Positions 30,181-41,469 of a stretch of DNA of 64,000 nucleotides are shown in pieces. The stretch spans positions 465,081-529,080 of the forward strand of contig NW_005201287.1 of the NCBI RefSeq assembly GCF_000372725.1, read 5' to 3'. The DNA is from Emiliania huxleyi CCMP1516 (lineage: Eukaryota; Haptophyta; Isochrysidales; Noelaerhabdaceae). Numbering within the stretch: position 1 is the stretch's first letter; each line of letters starts with the position of its first letter. Both the position numbers and the translations under genes were made by a program. The notes under the pieces were generated by a model. That model was given only the letters and a program-made list of their open reading frames with translations. It did no database searches and was not told the origin of the DNA.

Positions 30181-33100
30181 CTATCCGTTCTGAAGGCTTG
30201 ATTGACGGTCTGATGCGACCGACGGCTGGTCGGTCGAGTGCGCTGTCTCGGCAGCGCCGCAGTCCGCTCGAGCTCGGGCGAGAGATCCCCCCGAGATCGC
30301 GCGAGATCACGACTGGCTCAGCAGCGCCGCCGTCCGTTCGAGCAGAGCGCCCGGCAGCTTGACAGCGCGCGGCGTGCAAGCGCGGCGGCGGTCGAGGTAG
30401 CCCGAGAGCGCGCGGAGGAGCGTCGCCTGATGAGACACGCCCAGGACGTGTCACGGCCGTGTCCGTGCCGCGATGCAACGGGCGCGTCGCGCCGCAAGCG
30501 TGAGAGACATGCCCAAACCTCGGCTCCTCTCGGCTCCTCTCGGCTCCTCTCGGCTCCTCTCGGCTCCTCTCGGCCCCTTTCGGCTCCTCTCTGCGCATCT
30601 CTGCGCATCTCTGCGCATCTCTGCGCATCTCTGCGCATCTCGGCGCATCTCGGCTGCCTCTCGCCTGCGCCGGCTTGAGCGGGGCGCCGGGCGGGGCGCG
30701 GCTTGCCTCGCGCACCTCGGAGGCGAGCAAGTCCCACATCGACCTACTCCGGAAGGGGGAGGGGCTCAGCAAGGAGCACGCCCCTCCGACGCGAGCGAGC
30801 TGTCGCGTCGACCTCGTCAGCGAGTCGATGGCGACGGCGCCGGCGAGGCGAACCTCCGCCGCCAACTCTCCCCAGTCGGCGCGCACGACGGCGAGTGCAG
30901 CCGCGAGCTGCTCCCTGGGCTGCCAGCGCCAGCAGATCGAGGCCGAGTCCTCGACGGTGAGCGAGGCGTGCACCCACCCGCTCGGAAGCAGGAGCGTCTG
31001 CCCGCCCCGCGCCATCACAACCTGAGCGCCGGCGAGCCGACGGGGGAAGTCCGCCCCACCGCCTCCGCCGCCGCCCGCCTCGTGGCCGCTCTGCTGCAGG
31101 AGCCGCAGGTTGGACGGCGTCGGCGGGGCCACCACGAAGAGCTGCGCGCCCCACAAAAGGTGGTGGATCGCCGCGCTGCCCCAGGGAGAGAGGCGGTAGC
31201 GCGCCGCGGACGCGCCGCCCATCGAGAGGGTGAGGACGGGGAGGGGCGACGGCCACCAGTCGGGCGTGAGGCTGGAGGAGGCGAGCTGCGGCGGCATGTC
31301 GGCGAGGGGGATGCCGGAGAAGCCGCCGAGGGAGAGCGAGGAGGCGCCCCCGACGTAGTCCTCGCCGCTCACAGCGTGCTCGCAGTGCAGCAGCGCCTCC
31401 CGCTGCGCGGGCGGCGTGCCAAACTGCTGCAGCAGCCACGGCACGCCCACGACCTCGACGCCGCCGCCGGCGCGCAAGTCCGAGGCTGCAACCAGCGTGG
31501 TCCGCTTGAGCTGGCGCTTCGTCTCGCCGACGACGTCGCCGAAGCCACCCCAGGGCGGCGGCGACACGCCCAGCCCGCACCCCGCACCCGCCTCCGCGTC
31601 GCCCTTGACGAGGAGAGCTCCCTCCTCCGCGCCTTGCTCCGCCCGGCGCAGCGCGTCTCGCGGCTCGAGCGGACACGCGGAGAGCGAGAGTGACTCTGGA
31701 AGCGCGGGCAGCGCGCCGCCCGAGCGGAGCAGCACCAGCCGGCAGAGGGCCTCGGCAGGGAGGGAGTCGAGGCCGTCGGCACCAGCCTCGCGCACGCACG
31801 CCGCCACGTCCTCGGCGCGCACGAGCGACGGCACGGCGGCGAGCAGCCGCCGCCGCACCTCCCCCTCCTCCTCCGCCGTGGCGGCGGGGGGGGGCGCCGC
31901 CCTCGCCGCCTCCCACGCGCCTGTGGGGGCATGTCTCGGACGCGTCGTGGACGTGTCGTGGACGTGTGCGCCGACCCCCTCGTGCACGTACCAGGCGCCG
32001 CATTTGGGCCATCTCCCCGCTATCTCTCCGCCATCTCTCGGCCATCTCTCGGCCATCTCCCCGCCATCTCCCCGCCATCTCTCGGCCATCTCGCCGCCAT
32101 CTCCCCGCCATCTCTCGGCCATCTCTCGGCTATCTCCCCGCCATCTCTCGGCCATCTCCCCGCCATCTCCCCGCCATCTCTCGGCCATCTCTCGGCTATC
32201 TCCCCGCCATCTCTCGGCCATCTCTCGGCCATCTCTCGGCCATCTCTCGGCCATCTCTCGGCCATCTCTCGGCTATCTCTCGCCGTCGAGGGGTGCGGCT
32301 CCCTCCTCCTCGCCGTCATCCGTCCCGGGCAGGCAGACAGGCTCCGGCGAGCCGGACGAGGCACCGTCGGCAGCGGTGTCGTCGGCGGCGACGTCGGCGC
32401 GCGCTCGCTTGGCGGCATGTGGCCGGAGGCCTCCCTTGGCCTTGAGGACGCACGCATGGCGAAGCCGGCCCGGCCCTCCGAACTTTGGCTTGTCGAGGCA
32501 GTGGAGGCACTCGCCGCAGTCCTCGGGCGGGGGCGGCGCCGACGGGTCCCCGGCCGACCCGCCCTTCTTGCGCCGCTTCCGCCCCGCCCCGCTCCGGCGC
32601 GGCTTGGACGCCGCCGCCGCCGCCGCCGCCGCCGACGCCGCCGCCGCCGCCGCCGCCCCCGCCGACGCCGCCTCCGCCGTCGCCTGCTCGTCCTCGCCCT
32701 CCGCCTCCTCCGCCTCCTCCTCCGCCTCGCCCGCCCCGTTCCCCTCCTCGTCGTCGTCGCTCTCGTCGGCGGCGGCGTCGGCGCCACCGCCCTCCAGATA
32801 GCGCGCGTACACCAGCGCCGCCTCAACCTTGGTCGAGAAGGTTCCAAGCGCCTTCTTCTTGACCTCGACTCGGTACGTCGTCTGCCGCCGCTTGCCAACC
32901 ACCTGCGCCACCCGCGCGCAAGGGTCAGGCAAGGTTCAGGCAAGGGGCAGGGGAAGGGGCAGAGGGAAGGCTTCAGGGGCAGAGGGAGGGAGGAAAGGAA
33001 GAGGGAGGGGACAGCTCGCGACAGTTCAAAGCAAGCTCAGGGACGGTTCAGGGAAGGGGCGGCCCGACACCCGTGTGCCACACCTGCCGCACGCACGCGT

Positions 33101-34379
33101 ACCCAGTGTTCGACTTTGTCGAGCGGTGGAGACGGACGCCGTGGAGTGAGGCGAGGAGCGGGTCTCCGTCTGGACCGACCCGCGGGCCAGGGTCCCCCTC
33201 GCCAGCCAGCTCGCCCTGGCCGTAGTACGGGTCCTCCTCGCCGCACCCCCGCCCGGAGGCATGCGGCGGAGGCGGCGGGCGCTCTGCGGCCCTCTCCGCC
33301 GCCGCGGCGCCGTCACGAACCTGAGTCGCGAGCTGCTGCAGCGACGCCGTCTCCGTCACGCCCTCCCGCTCCACCGCGGCTCGGCAGCGAGTATAGGCGG
33401 CCGCTGCCAGCCGCGCCGAGTGGAACTGCCCGAGGCCGACCTGAGTCTTTCCGTTCCAGACCATCGAGATGAAGCCGGTCTTGTTGGCGTAGACGCCCGC
33501 ATACCCCGACTTGGCCCTCGTCGAAGTGATCAGCTCATACCCTCGCCAGTGCTCCACGCCACTGCCCTGCTCGCCCTCCTCCTCTGCCACTCCTCCGCCA
33601 CCACTGCCGCCGCCGCCGCCGCCGCCTCCGCTTCCGCCGCCGCCGCCGCCGCCGCGGCGGCCACGGTTGGCGGCGGGCAGGGCGGCGGCGGCGGCGGCTG
33701 CGGCGGCTGCGGAGGCGGAGGCGGAGGCGGAGGCGGAGGCGGAGGCGGAGGCGGAGGCGGCGGCTGTGGCAGGTGGCGCACTGGGTGCGGCGGGCGCCTT
33801 TGGCGCCGGCGGAGCCTCGCGAGGCACGTCCTGCAGCCGACGGTATACGGAGCCGTCTGGCGCATGGTACGTGTTGTGCCGGTGCGGCCCGAGCTCGATG
33901 CGCCAGCCGGCCGCGGCGGCGCCCTCCCACAGGCGCTGGTCGATGTTGGTCGCCGCGGGCCCAGAGTCGTACGTCCCGCCCCACCGCGGCCGCTCGCGGT
34001 GCCGCGCGTCCCTCGAGTGCCGCTCGCCGCCCCTCCCGGCATCGCCACCCCTCCCGCCGGCAAAGGCGCCATGAGCGCTGCCGCTCCCCGACCGCCGCGC
34101 GCTGGCCGTGGCGGCGGCGGCAAGGGCCGCGAGCTCGCGCTGCACCGCGGCCATCGCGATGCCCACCACATCTGCTGTCGCCCCTCCCAGCTCGACCGCC
34201 TCTGGGCTCGAGGCGGGCAGCACGCCGCCGCCGGCGTCCGGTGCGGGCGCCTGCGGTGCTGCTACGTCGCCTTCTTCGACCAAAGGAGCCGGCGCGGCGA
34301 TCGTTGCGCCGTCGGGCAAGCCGCTCTCGCCCGACGAGGGCGGCGGCTGAGGCGGAGCCGATGCACCCTGGGGCTCCAT
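30181..34379 (-). CDS. MBD-AP2-AP2-CXXC-JmjC multidomain chromatin protein
   Basis: From ATG 34379, in order. An MBD-like segment (LWEGAAAAGWRIEL, TYHAPDGSVYRRLQDVP) near residues 150-190. Poly-Ala and poly-Gly linkers. A first AP2-like domain (KSGYAGVYANKTGFISMVW, GLGQFHSARLAAAAY). A second AP2 (GVRLHRSTKSNTGYACVRQ, then after an intron TYRVEVKKKALGTFSTKVEA). A single-cluster CXXC finger (CGECLHCLDKPKFGGPGRLR). After the minisatellite intron (31998-32283) comes a JmjC domain of KDM2/PHF8 type (LFVVAPPTPSNLRLL, LLLPSGWVHASLTVEDS). The final exons encode LLRALSGYLDRRRACTPRAV. Joining the two halves into one gene is my inference; they could be neighbours. The end is 30307 or, with one more repeat-bounded intron, 30181. 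It probably reads DNA methylation or CpG state in the nucleus. Confidence 0.68.
30518..30656 (+). repeat. Two abutting 10-bp minisatellites in an intron
   Basis: Seven or eight ctcggctcct units followed by six tctgcgcatc units. They lie between the JmjC exon and the last exons of the minus-strand chromatin gene. Confidence 0.9.
31998..32283 (+). repeat. CGGCCATCTCT minisatellite in an intron
   Basis: About 28 units of 10-11 bases alternating ctcggccatct and ccccgccatct. It sits between the CXXC and JmjC exons. Read through on the minus strand it yields a false Met-Ala-Glu-Arg-Trp repeat. Confidence 0.92.
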
Positions 34380-34427
34380 CTATGCGGCCTGCCAATAGAA
34401 ATAAGAAGCGGCCCCCGCGAGCGTGGA

Positions 34428-34665
34428 ATAGGACCGCCGCAAGCGGCGTGGCGTGGAGCGGTTGAGCATCCCTCCGGGGGCCCCTCTGCGCCGGGGAGGC
34501 GTTGTTGGCAGTTGTTGGCGGCTAGGACGCAAGCGTCCGTCGCCGTTTTCAAACTCGGGGCCCACTCCGCTACGCTCCGACCCGAATTTGGAGGGCCATG
34601 AAGTTTAAGGTGTTGCTGCGCAAAAGGGGCGGGGCGCGGGCGCGCGCGGCGGCAGGCGTCGAGCG
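34428..34665 (+). repeat. Dispersed repeat A, copy 3
   Basis: Same element as 3277-3495, with a small internal duplication (gttgttggcagttgttggcgg). It supplies the stop codon and last residues of the neighbouring minus-strand coiled-coil gene. Confidence 0.85.
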
Positions 34666-35510
34666 CGGAGCGGCAAACACAATGACGTCGGAAAGCTCTG
34701 CATCAAGTATACAGTAGGCGCCAGGACGCGTGTGAGCACGTCGACGTCGAGCTCGAGCTGCTTGAGGGCGGAGAGATACGCCTGGGAGGGCGGTGAGGTG
34801 GCGGGGCTGGGCTGGGCGCGAGGCGAGAGGAAGGGGGAATGGGGAGGGGGGGAGGGGAGGAGGAGAGGGGAGGGGGAGGGGAGGAGGGGAGGAGGGAGGG
34901 GAGAGGAGAGGCGGGCGGAGTGAGGAGTGAGGGATGGGTCGGGAGGAGTGAGGCAGGGGAGTCGAGGCGGGAGGCGGGAGGGAAGGCGGGCGGGGAGGCG
35001 GGAGGGGAGAGGTTCCGCTCACCAGCCTCTCTGCGAGCACCGCCTGCTCCAATCACCCTCTCGTGCGCGACCGCCGTCTCAAACTTCTCGCGCGCCTGCG
35101 CCTCCAGGAGGGCCGCTGCCTGCTGCAGCTGCGTCGAGTGCTCCGCGCTCAGCTGCTGCAGCTGCGCTGAGTGCGCCTCCGCCGCCGCCGCCTGCTCCTC
35201 GCGGAATCGCTCGACCAGCTGCGCCTCGATCGCAGCCTTGGCCTCCTCGACCGCCGCCGCGCTCGCCGCCTCCTGCCGTCGCATCAGCTCGACGAGCTTG
35301 GCGGCGTCCGCCTCCTCCTGGCACTGCAGCGCTTGCTGCAGCCGCGACGTCTCCGCGTCCCGCGACTGATGCGCCTTGAGCAGCTCCATCAGGTGCGTCA
35401 CCTTTCCCTCCAGCTCGGACGCCGCGGTGGGAGCCGGCGGCGCGCCGTCGCAGCGCGCCGGGGCCGACGGCGAGAGCCTGTGGAGGAGCCGGTGGAGCAG
35501 TCGAGACTGC
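34605..35510 (-). CDS. Coiled-coil protein
   Basis: The main exon (about 35060-35510) encodes one long heptad-rich helix: VTHLMELLKAHQSRDAETSR, LQQALQCQEEADAAKLVELM, AAIEAQLVERFREEQAAAAE, then AREKFETAVAHER. After a purine-rich intron (about 34779-35060, acceptor ccctcccag) the last exon gives AYLSALKQLELDVDVLTRVL. The frame then runs into repeat A and stops at 34605. The start is not identified; the frame is open from about 35530. No family recognised; a structural or tethering role is likely. Confidence 0.5.
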
Positions 35511-35865
35511 TGACCACTCCTCCATGGTCCCCCGCCGGTGGACGCCGAGTGCAGTCATCGGTATGCGGGAGGCGTGCTCAAGGGCTGGCGGGGCGGACGC
35601 GACGACCTGGCGTTGCCGTCGCGGAGGGCTCGGGCTCGAGTGAGCGCCGCCGGCGACGCGTCGTTGCGGCCGTGGCCGCGCGGGCCACCTGCATCGACGG
35701 GCTGCTTAGGGGGGGGTGGGGGCGCCAATGAGACGCTTGCCCGTCGGCAATCCATCCCGTGTTGGCTTCAATTGTACGTACTTTTAGCTTACTCTCTCTC
35801 TCTTCTCAATTGTACGAACGTCTTGGCACCAGCTGATGGCTTGGGTCCCAGATCGCCCAGTTCGT

Positions 35866-36000
35866 GCACGGTATTCGGATTTTGCTATTTGTTCGTGTGG
35901 GGGTATGTTGCAGATTTGTCAATGGTACCGCGTCTGCGACGCGGGCGCCTTGCGGGCAGAGCCCTTAGCCACCCTTTTATCTTGCTTGCGCGGTCAAAAG
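35866..36000 (+). repeat. Dispersed repeat D, copy 2
   Basis: Second copy of the block at 4035-4196: gtgcacggtattcg, ttgtcaatggtaccgc, gcgggcgccttgcgggcag and gcgcggtcaaaag. No gene is recognised between 35511 and 36085. Confidence 0.75.
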
Positions 36001-36085
36001 AGAAAGCAGAGGGGAGGAGTTGCCGCAACACGAGAAGGAACCCGCCGGCGAGGGGTCCGACCCCCCCCAGAGGCTTCACCACATG

Positions 36086-37190
36086 CTAGGGGGGGGGTGG
36101 GGCGTGAGTAGAAGTGTGCGCCCCCCTCCCGGGAAGCGATGTGCGCCTGCTCTTGTCACCGAGCACGAGCTTGCCGCAGGCTCGTGCACGGACCATGTTG
36201 GCCGCCGCATACATGGTGCCGTTGTGACGAATGTTGTGCTCGCACGGAATGTCCTTCGATCCGTTTGCAAGCTGGTCGCCCTTCCGCATACCGATGGTGA
36301 CTGTCTCACCAGCCGCCTCCTTGGCGTCGTACACGTACTTGGCGCTGGAAATGTAGTAGCCGTGGCGGCGCTGTAGCGCCGTGGCAAAAACCTCCGAGGT
36401 GATTTTGGAGGAGTGCCGGCCGTCGGGGGAGAGGTCGAGCCACGCTCCCGAGGCGAACTGAGAGACGGCGATGAAGCGTGTCGCCTCCCGATGTTTGACG
36501 CCGTCCGGGTCATCCATCTCAGCATCCAGCCGCTCGCAGGCGGCGAGGCAGCGAAGCCACCGCTCGTGCGACGCAATCTGAGCGAGCGTGCCCTGTTTAG
36601 GGACTGGAGAAGTGCTCTGCTCAGAGTAGAGGTCGGAGACGGGCGGCATCTTGCTAACGAGCGGGAGGCCGGACGGACGGTAGTACCCAAGGTTGTAGTT
36701 GATGTTGACCATCCCAAAGTCGACATTCATGCTTGGCACGGGCGCGGTAGACGCCCCAGAGCTTGATGCAGCGGTCGCGGATGGAATTGTAGTATTTGTT
36801 GAAGTAGACGAGCAGCGGCGGTTGCACGAGAGGCGGCGCGCCTGGTAGGCCCGCCTGTCACGTAGCGATGGCCAGACGGCGAGGAAGGCGGCGACGAAGC
36901 ACGCGTCGGCGACGTCGGCGTGCCCTCCGATGTTTGAGCCGCCTTTCGCCACCGAGAGCTGCACCTCCTCCCAGGCGCGGTCGAGCTCCTTTGTGGGCGT
37001 GCCGTTTGCCCTGGCGAGGATCTCGAAGCCGAAGGAGGTGCGCAGCCGCGGGAGCACCATCGTGTTGAGGACGGGCACGATGAATGACGTTGGGCAGGTG
37101 TGAATCCGCATCCAATAGCACGGGGAACGGGGTGCCGTTGCGCGAGCGCAGTAGCTTGTAGAAGAGCTGCGAGACGTCCTGGTCTTTGTC
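36086..37190 (-). pseudogene. Retroelement-derived reading frame (region after reverse transcriptase)
   Basis: Segments on the minus strand resemble the C-terminal half of non-LTR-type retroelement polyproteins: NTMVLPRLRTSFGFEIL, LSVAKGGSNIGGHADVADAC and FVAAFLAVWP. These are followed by SQFASGAWLDLSPDG, EVFATALQRRHGYYIS and IPCEHNIRHN. The order (a 'gly-gly-h' block, then a 'SGAWL-P' block, then an R-H-N block) is what I know from such elements in algae. The frame changes near 36800 and 37090, and no catalytic YxDD motif is present. It is therefore a degenerate remnant or a domesticated piece. Confidence 0.42.
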
Positions 37191-37298
37191 GGTGTCACGC
37201 AGTTCACAGCCTTGTTATTGAGAAGAAAGTACCTCGTATATGGCGCTGTGCGCTGTTCACACCTGCCCAACCATTCAGCACAGGTGCACACCCAGCAC

Positions 37299-38698
37299 AT
37301 GGACGACGCTACGACCGCGGCCCTGCGTGCGCGTCGACCAGTATGCTGGGAGAATCCAGCGTGCGACGAAGACGGAGGCTGTGGCGTGCTCTCTCGCGCA
37401 GACCTCGACGCGAGCGTGCGGATGTGGGCGTGGCTCCGACCCCTCTTCGTCCTGCTCTTCCCAGAAGAGGTCACCAACCCACCGTGGGGCGAGCCCGGCA
37501 CCGTCTCCTCTCCCCTCCGCCGCATCGACGCCATGGGGCGAGCGCTGGGCCTCCGTCCTGGCCGCTGCCTGCTCAAGGCGGACTCGAACCTCGCCGTCTG
37601 TGGGTCCGTCAAGGCTCGCGGCGGCATGTTTGAGGTGTTTAATGTGGCTGCGCACCTCGCAAAGGCCTTTTTCGGCGGTTTGGAGGTGCGCGAGTCCGAG
37701 CTCCAGTCGGTCTTTGACCCTCGCGGCGCCGGCTTCTCCTCGGCCGCCCTCGCCGAGGACCCAAAGCTCCGTGCGCACCTGGCAGAGCGAGAGATCGTCG
37801 TCGGCTCTACGGGCAACCTCGGCCTGAGCGTGGGGCTCGGCGCCGCCGCCCTTGGCATGCGCGCGGTCGTGCACATGTCGACCGACGCAAAGGCGTGGAC
37901 GGAGAGCTAGGCTCTCCTCTACGAGCTGACTTCAGTGAGTCAGTCCATCAGTAGGCGTGGAAGAAGAGCCTGCTCCGCTCGCGCGGCGTCGTCGTCGTGG
38001 AGCACGCGGGGCTGTACGACGAGGCCGTGGCGGCCGGGCGGGCGGAGTCCGCCTCCAACCCGGCCTCACACTTTGTGGACGACGAGTCGAGCCGCGTCCT
38101 CTTTTTGGGCTACAGCGCCGCCGCCTTCGAGCTGCGCGCGCAGCTCGCCGAGCTCAACGTCGAGGTCAGCCCGGAGCGGCCCCTGGTCGTGCACATCCCC
38201 TGCGGCGTTGGCGGCGCGCCGGGCGGCCTCTGCTGGGGGATGCACCTCGCCTTTGGCGCCGCACAGCCCGTCCGCGTGTTCTTTGCCGAGCCAGTCGCCG
38301 CGCCGTGCGTCACGCTCGCCCTCTGCACGGGCAAGGGAGCGGCCGTCTGCGTAGCGGACATTGGCCTCGACGGCAAGACAGAGGCGGACGGCCTGGCCGT
38401 CGGGCGGGCATCTGCGCTGTGCTTCGAGACTTGCGCGCCTCTGGTCGAGGGGAGCTACACCATCGAGGATTGCACGCTGTTCGAGCACTTGGGCGCGCTC
38501 GTGGAGCTCGAGCGCAGCTTCATCGAGCCGTCGTGCTGCGCGTGCTTCGCCGGGCCTGGCCACCTCGCGGCGGGGTCGCAGCGGGCGCGCTGGCTCCTCG
38601 CGGAGGGGACCCACGTCTTTTGGGCAACGGGCGGCTCGCTGGTCCCGGAGGCTGAGCGAGAGGCACTCGTCGCTCGCACACCCATGGGACGGCAATAG
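37299..38698 (+). CDS. dsdA: D-serine dehydratase (PLP enzyme, bacterial DsdA type)
   Basis: Converts D-serine to pyruvate and ammonia with pyridoxal phosphate. Two exons (37299-37892 and 37955-38698) give 445 residues, against 442 in E. coli DsdA. The PLP lysine is in SVKARGG. The glycine-rich phosphate loop is GSTGNLGLSVG. Other landmarks are VVHMSTDAKAW, FVDDESSRVLFLGYS, IPCGVGGAPGG, DGLAVGRAS and FWATGGSLVPE. The 62-base intron starts AAAG|GCGTGG and ends GTAG|GCGTGG, a GC-AG intron; the spliced AKAW-KKSLLRSRGV matches the family without gap. The nearest relatives I recall are bacterial, but the intron shows it is a nuclear gene. Confidence 0.88.
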
Positions 38699-38798
38699 CC
38701 AGTTCACTGAACTCTCTGCAACCCCGTCGACTAAAGTAGGGCCTAGCGCGTAGGCTGTCTGTCTCCGCTCTCTCGTTGTAACTTTTATGCGCTGACCC

Positions 38799-39168
38799 TA
38801 GAGCTGTCAAACGTTAACTTTGGGCCTAACAGTTGCACTATTGTTGGCTGAAATCCTCAACGTTGTTCAAGTGTTCTCCCCAGCCCAAGCTGTTACTGTT
38901 TGTTACTGTTGTTACTGTTGTTCAGTGGTCAGCAAGCAGAAAATGCCAAAAAACCCGGGTAAAACCCGAAAATACCTGGGGTTTTCCAGGTATTTTCGGG
39001 TATTACCCGCACTGGACGCTGGAGATCGTCGTGGGTCACTGCCAGGCCTTCCTTATTGTTGTTCAGCTGGCCTAACGTTAGCTACTGTTGTTGGGGAGCC
39101 CCACTGTTGTTCTGTTGTTACTGTTAACACTAGCAACACTGTTCAGCTCTTAACGTTTGACTGCTCTA
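38799..39168. mobile_element. hAT-like MITE with 8-bp target duplication
   Basis: 370 bases with terminal inverted repeats tagagctgtcaaacgttaa (left) and tagagcagtcaaacgttaa (right, reverse complement). It is flanked on both sides by the identical 8 bases gctgaccc (38791-38798 and 39169-39176). The TAGAG start fits the YARNG rule of hAT elements. There is no transposase. A central hairpin (38957-39009, arms cccgaaaatacctgg/ccaggtattttcggg) and gttactgtt repeats fill the interior. Confidence 0.85.
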
Positions 39169-39407
39169 GCTGACCCGTGACCGCTGAAAATACTAGTACG
39201 CTACAGTACGGGGTGTGGCGTGTGGACCCTGAGTTGCATACAGTTACAGAGGCTGGGCGTGGGGGGTTGTGCGCCTTCCAGCCCCCCCCCCCCCCCCCCC
39301 CGCGCGTCGGGTAGTAAAAAAACGCGCATTCCGGCCAAAACTTTTGCCCTTGGAGCACTTGGAGTTGGAGTGCAGTCATTGCCGCGAGTTGTATTTTGCG
39401 GCCCCTC

Positions 39408-40887
39408 ATGGCTGCCTCCGATGAGTTCGGGTGCCTACTCGAAGACAAAGACGACTTGCACTCTCGGCGGCTGAGCGGAGCCCTCAGTGTTGCGCACGAA
39501 GCATTCATCGCCATCGACGGCTGGGCTCTCCGGGGCAACATGGAGGTGCTGCCATGGGTGCATCGAGGCCCCAGCTGTCCATGCGAGCAGGACGTCACTG
39601 CTGGCGGCGAGGCAAAGGCCTGGAGCGAGACGCCGCATCTTTTTGCTGCAGCTCGCCGGCGTGCGCTTGCCAGCTACGACACCGACGCGGTTGGCCTGTT
39701 CGCTGCTCTTGCCAATGCACAGGAAGAGTACGCGGCAGCGCTGCGGGAGCTGGGCAGCCGGTTTGTTAGGGAGAGAGCCGAGCTTGAAGAGGACGATGGC
39801 TACCTCGCAAGTTGGGCGAACGCGTTGCGTGCCGGGCCGACGTTTGCTCGTTCGGCGCAATACATGACGACCAACCAAGGTCTTCCACGCGTCTAGCTAT
39901 GAACAAACAGGGGCACTCACAAACCATGCGTGCATACACCGCAGGACACGCTCGCCACCGTTCACCGTAGGCTGGACGATGCTGCAGCGCATCGTCGAGG
40001 GGTCTGTCAAACCTAGATTTGCCGCTGTGTTGCCGTTGCCAGTCCCGCGCTGCCTAGACATGCACATTCACCACCGCCCCTCCGCCATTAGGCTAGCAAA
40101 GACGCACGCGGAATCGGCGAGGCAGATCCACGTCAGCGTTATCGGCCCGCTGCAGTCGGCGATCCGAGGCGCCAGAGTGACGAGCCAGCGGGCGCTGGCA
40201 GAGGTGGACGCGGCGACCGACCGCGTCCTCGAAGCGCGTTGCGCGGCAGCAGCGGCGGCAGAGGTGTACGGCAGGGAGCTGTTTATGTGGCGACGACAGC
40301 CTCTCCCTACTGCGAGCGCTGACCTCGCCAAGCACGCAACTGCAACCGCTCTCCGGGTCGCCGCTTGTGAGTGCGCCGCGGCGCTTCGGGAGGCAAACGC
40401 AGCGACTGATGCGATGAACAAGAAGAGGGTCCCGGCGCTGCTCGCCGAGCTCGAGTCTTCCGAGGCGCGACAGGTCGAGACTAACAAGCCAGATTACAGT
40501 GAAGGAATCCAGACGCGGCTCTTGGGCACACAGGCGCGGCGGCTGCGTGCCGTCCAGGCCGCCTTCGCCGCCTTTGCAGCTCCTCCATGCTCCGCCTGCC
40601 TCCCGCCTAGCGACGCAGAGGCGCTAGCCCAGGCGAGTCGCAGCATGTCTGTGCGGCGTGATCTCGCCGCCTTTGCCGCCTCGCATGCTCCAGAGGCGGA
40701 AGGGGCGACGCAGGAGAGCGGGAGGCTCGACGCGCCACGCTTCTGCGCCGAACTGGCCGCGCTTGGCCTCCCTTCGGCGCTCGAGGCGGCGGCAGAAGCA
40801 CCCGCGGAGACGAGCGTGGCTGCGGTCTTGGGGCAGCGCTCCGCCCGTGCCATGAAGAGCACCCGTTCACCTCCCGTCTATGGATAG
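39408..40887 (+). CDS. F-BAR domain protein
   Basis: F-BAR proteins form crescent dimers that bind and curve membranes during endocytosis and actin remodelling. Exon 1 (ATG 39408) has DAVGLFAALANAQEEYAAAL and ELGSRFVRERAELEE, the first F-BAR helix. A short exon near 39946-40010 follows acceptor caccgcag. Exon 3 (from about 40092, acceptor gccattag) continues LAKTHAESARQIHVSVIGPL and ALAEVDAATDRVLEA, matching the central F-BAR helix, then two more helices. The C-terminal 100 residues are Ala/Glu-rich without an SH3 domain. Exon joins are by eye. Confidence 0.65.
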
Positions 40888-41221
40888 GCGCCCGCTGCAT
40901 CGTGGAGCTTCACCGCGTCCCTACCCAGCGCCCTAGCCGCATCGCTGCCGCTCGGGATCGCCTCGAAACTCCTGTCGGGGGCGCAGCAGCTCGAGTCGGC
41001 CTCGTTCGCCCTCCTCTCGCCCCCCAGCGATTCCGGGGCACCGCTACTGACCCGGCCGTGGGCTGCGTTGGGGCCGGCAACGGCGGGGGCGGTGAAAGGT
41101 GCAGACGACAGCCCGGGCCGTGAAGTACACGAGCTCGGGCCGCCGCCGCTCTCCCCCCCGCCGCGGCCGCCCGCGACGGTGTACCGCGCGAGGTTCTCCC
41201 ATTGCGTCTCGCGGACGTCGA

Positions 41222-41256
<35 letters not shown>

Positions 41257-41469
41257 ACTTTTTCACCACCGGATGCGGGCAGCCGTGCATGTGTGTGAGC
41301 GCATGCATGTTCTGAGTTCAAGAACAGCCGGGCTCGGAATGGACACCGGCGCGGAGCGGGGACCCCGAAGTGAGGTTGTTAAGCGGAAATTGTTTTCGCG
41401 GCTCCCGTGGTGACTACCTGTGTTAGTGCCAGTGCGCGCTGCAGTCCCGTGCCCAGTGTCGTGCGAGGG

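Noticed and set aside
30155..32254. A single 699-residue open frame beginning with Met-Ala-Glu-Arg-Trp repeats
   Set aside because: The N-terminal part is translation of an 11-base intron minisatellite; only the JmjC portion is protein-like.
40878..41321. Minus-strand secreted protein with a poly-Leu signal segment
   Set aside because: The frame has no ATG before the Leu run, which comes from a CAG microsatellite, and it overlaps the F-BAR stop codon.
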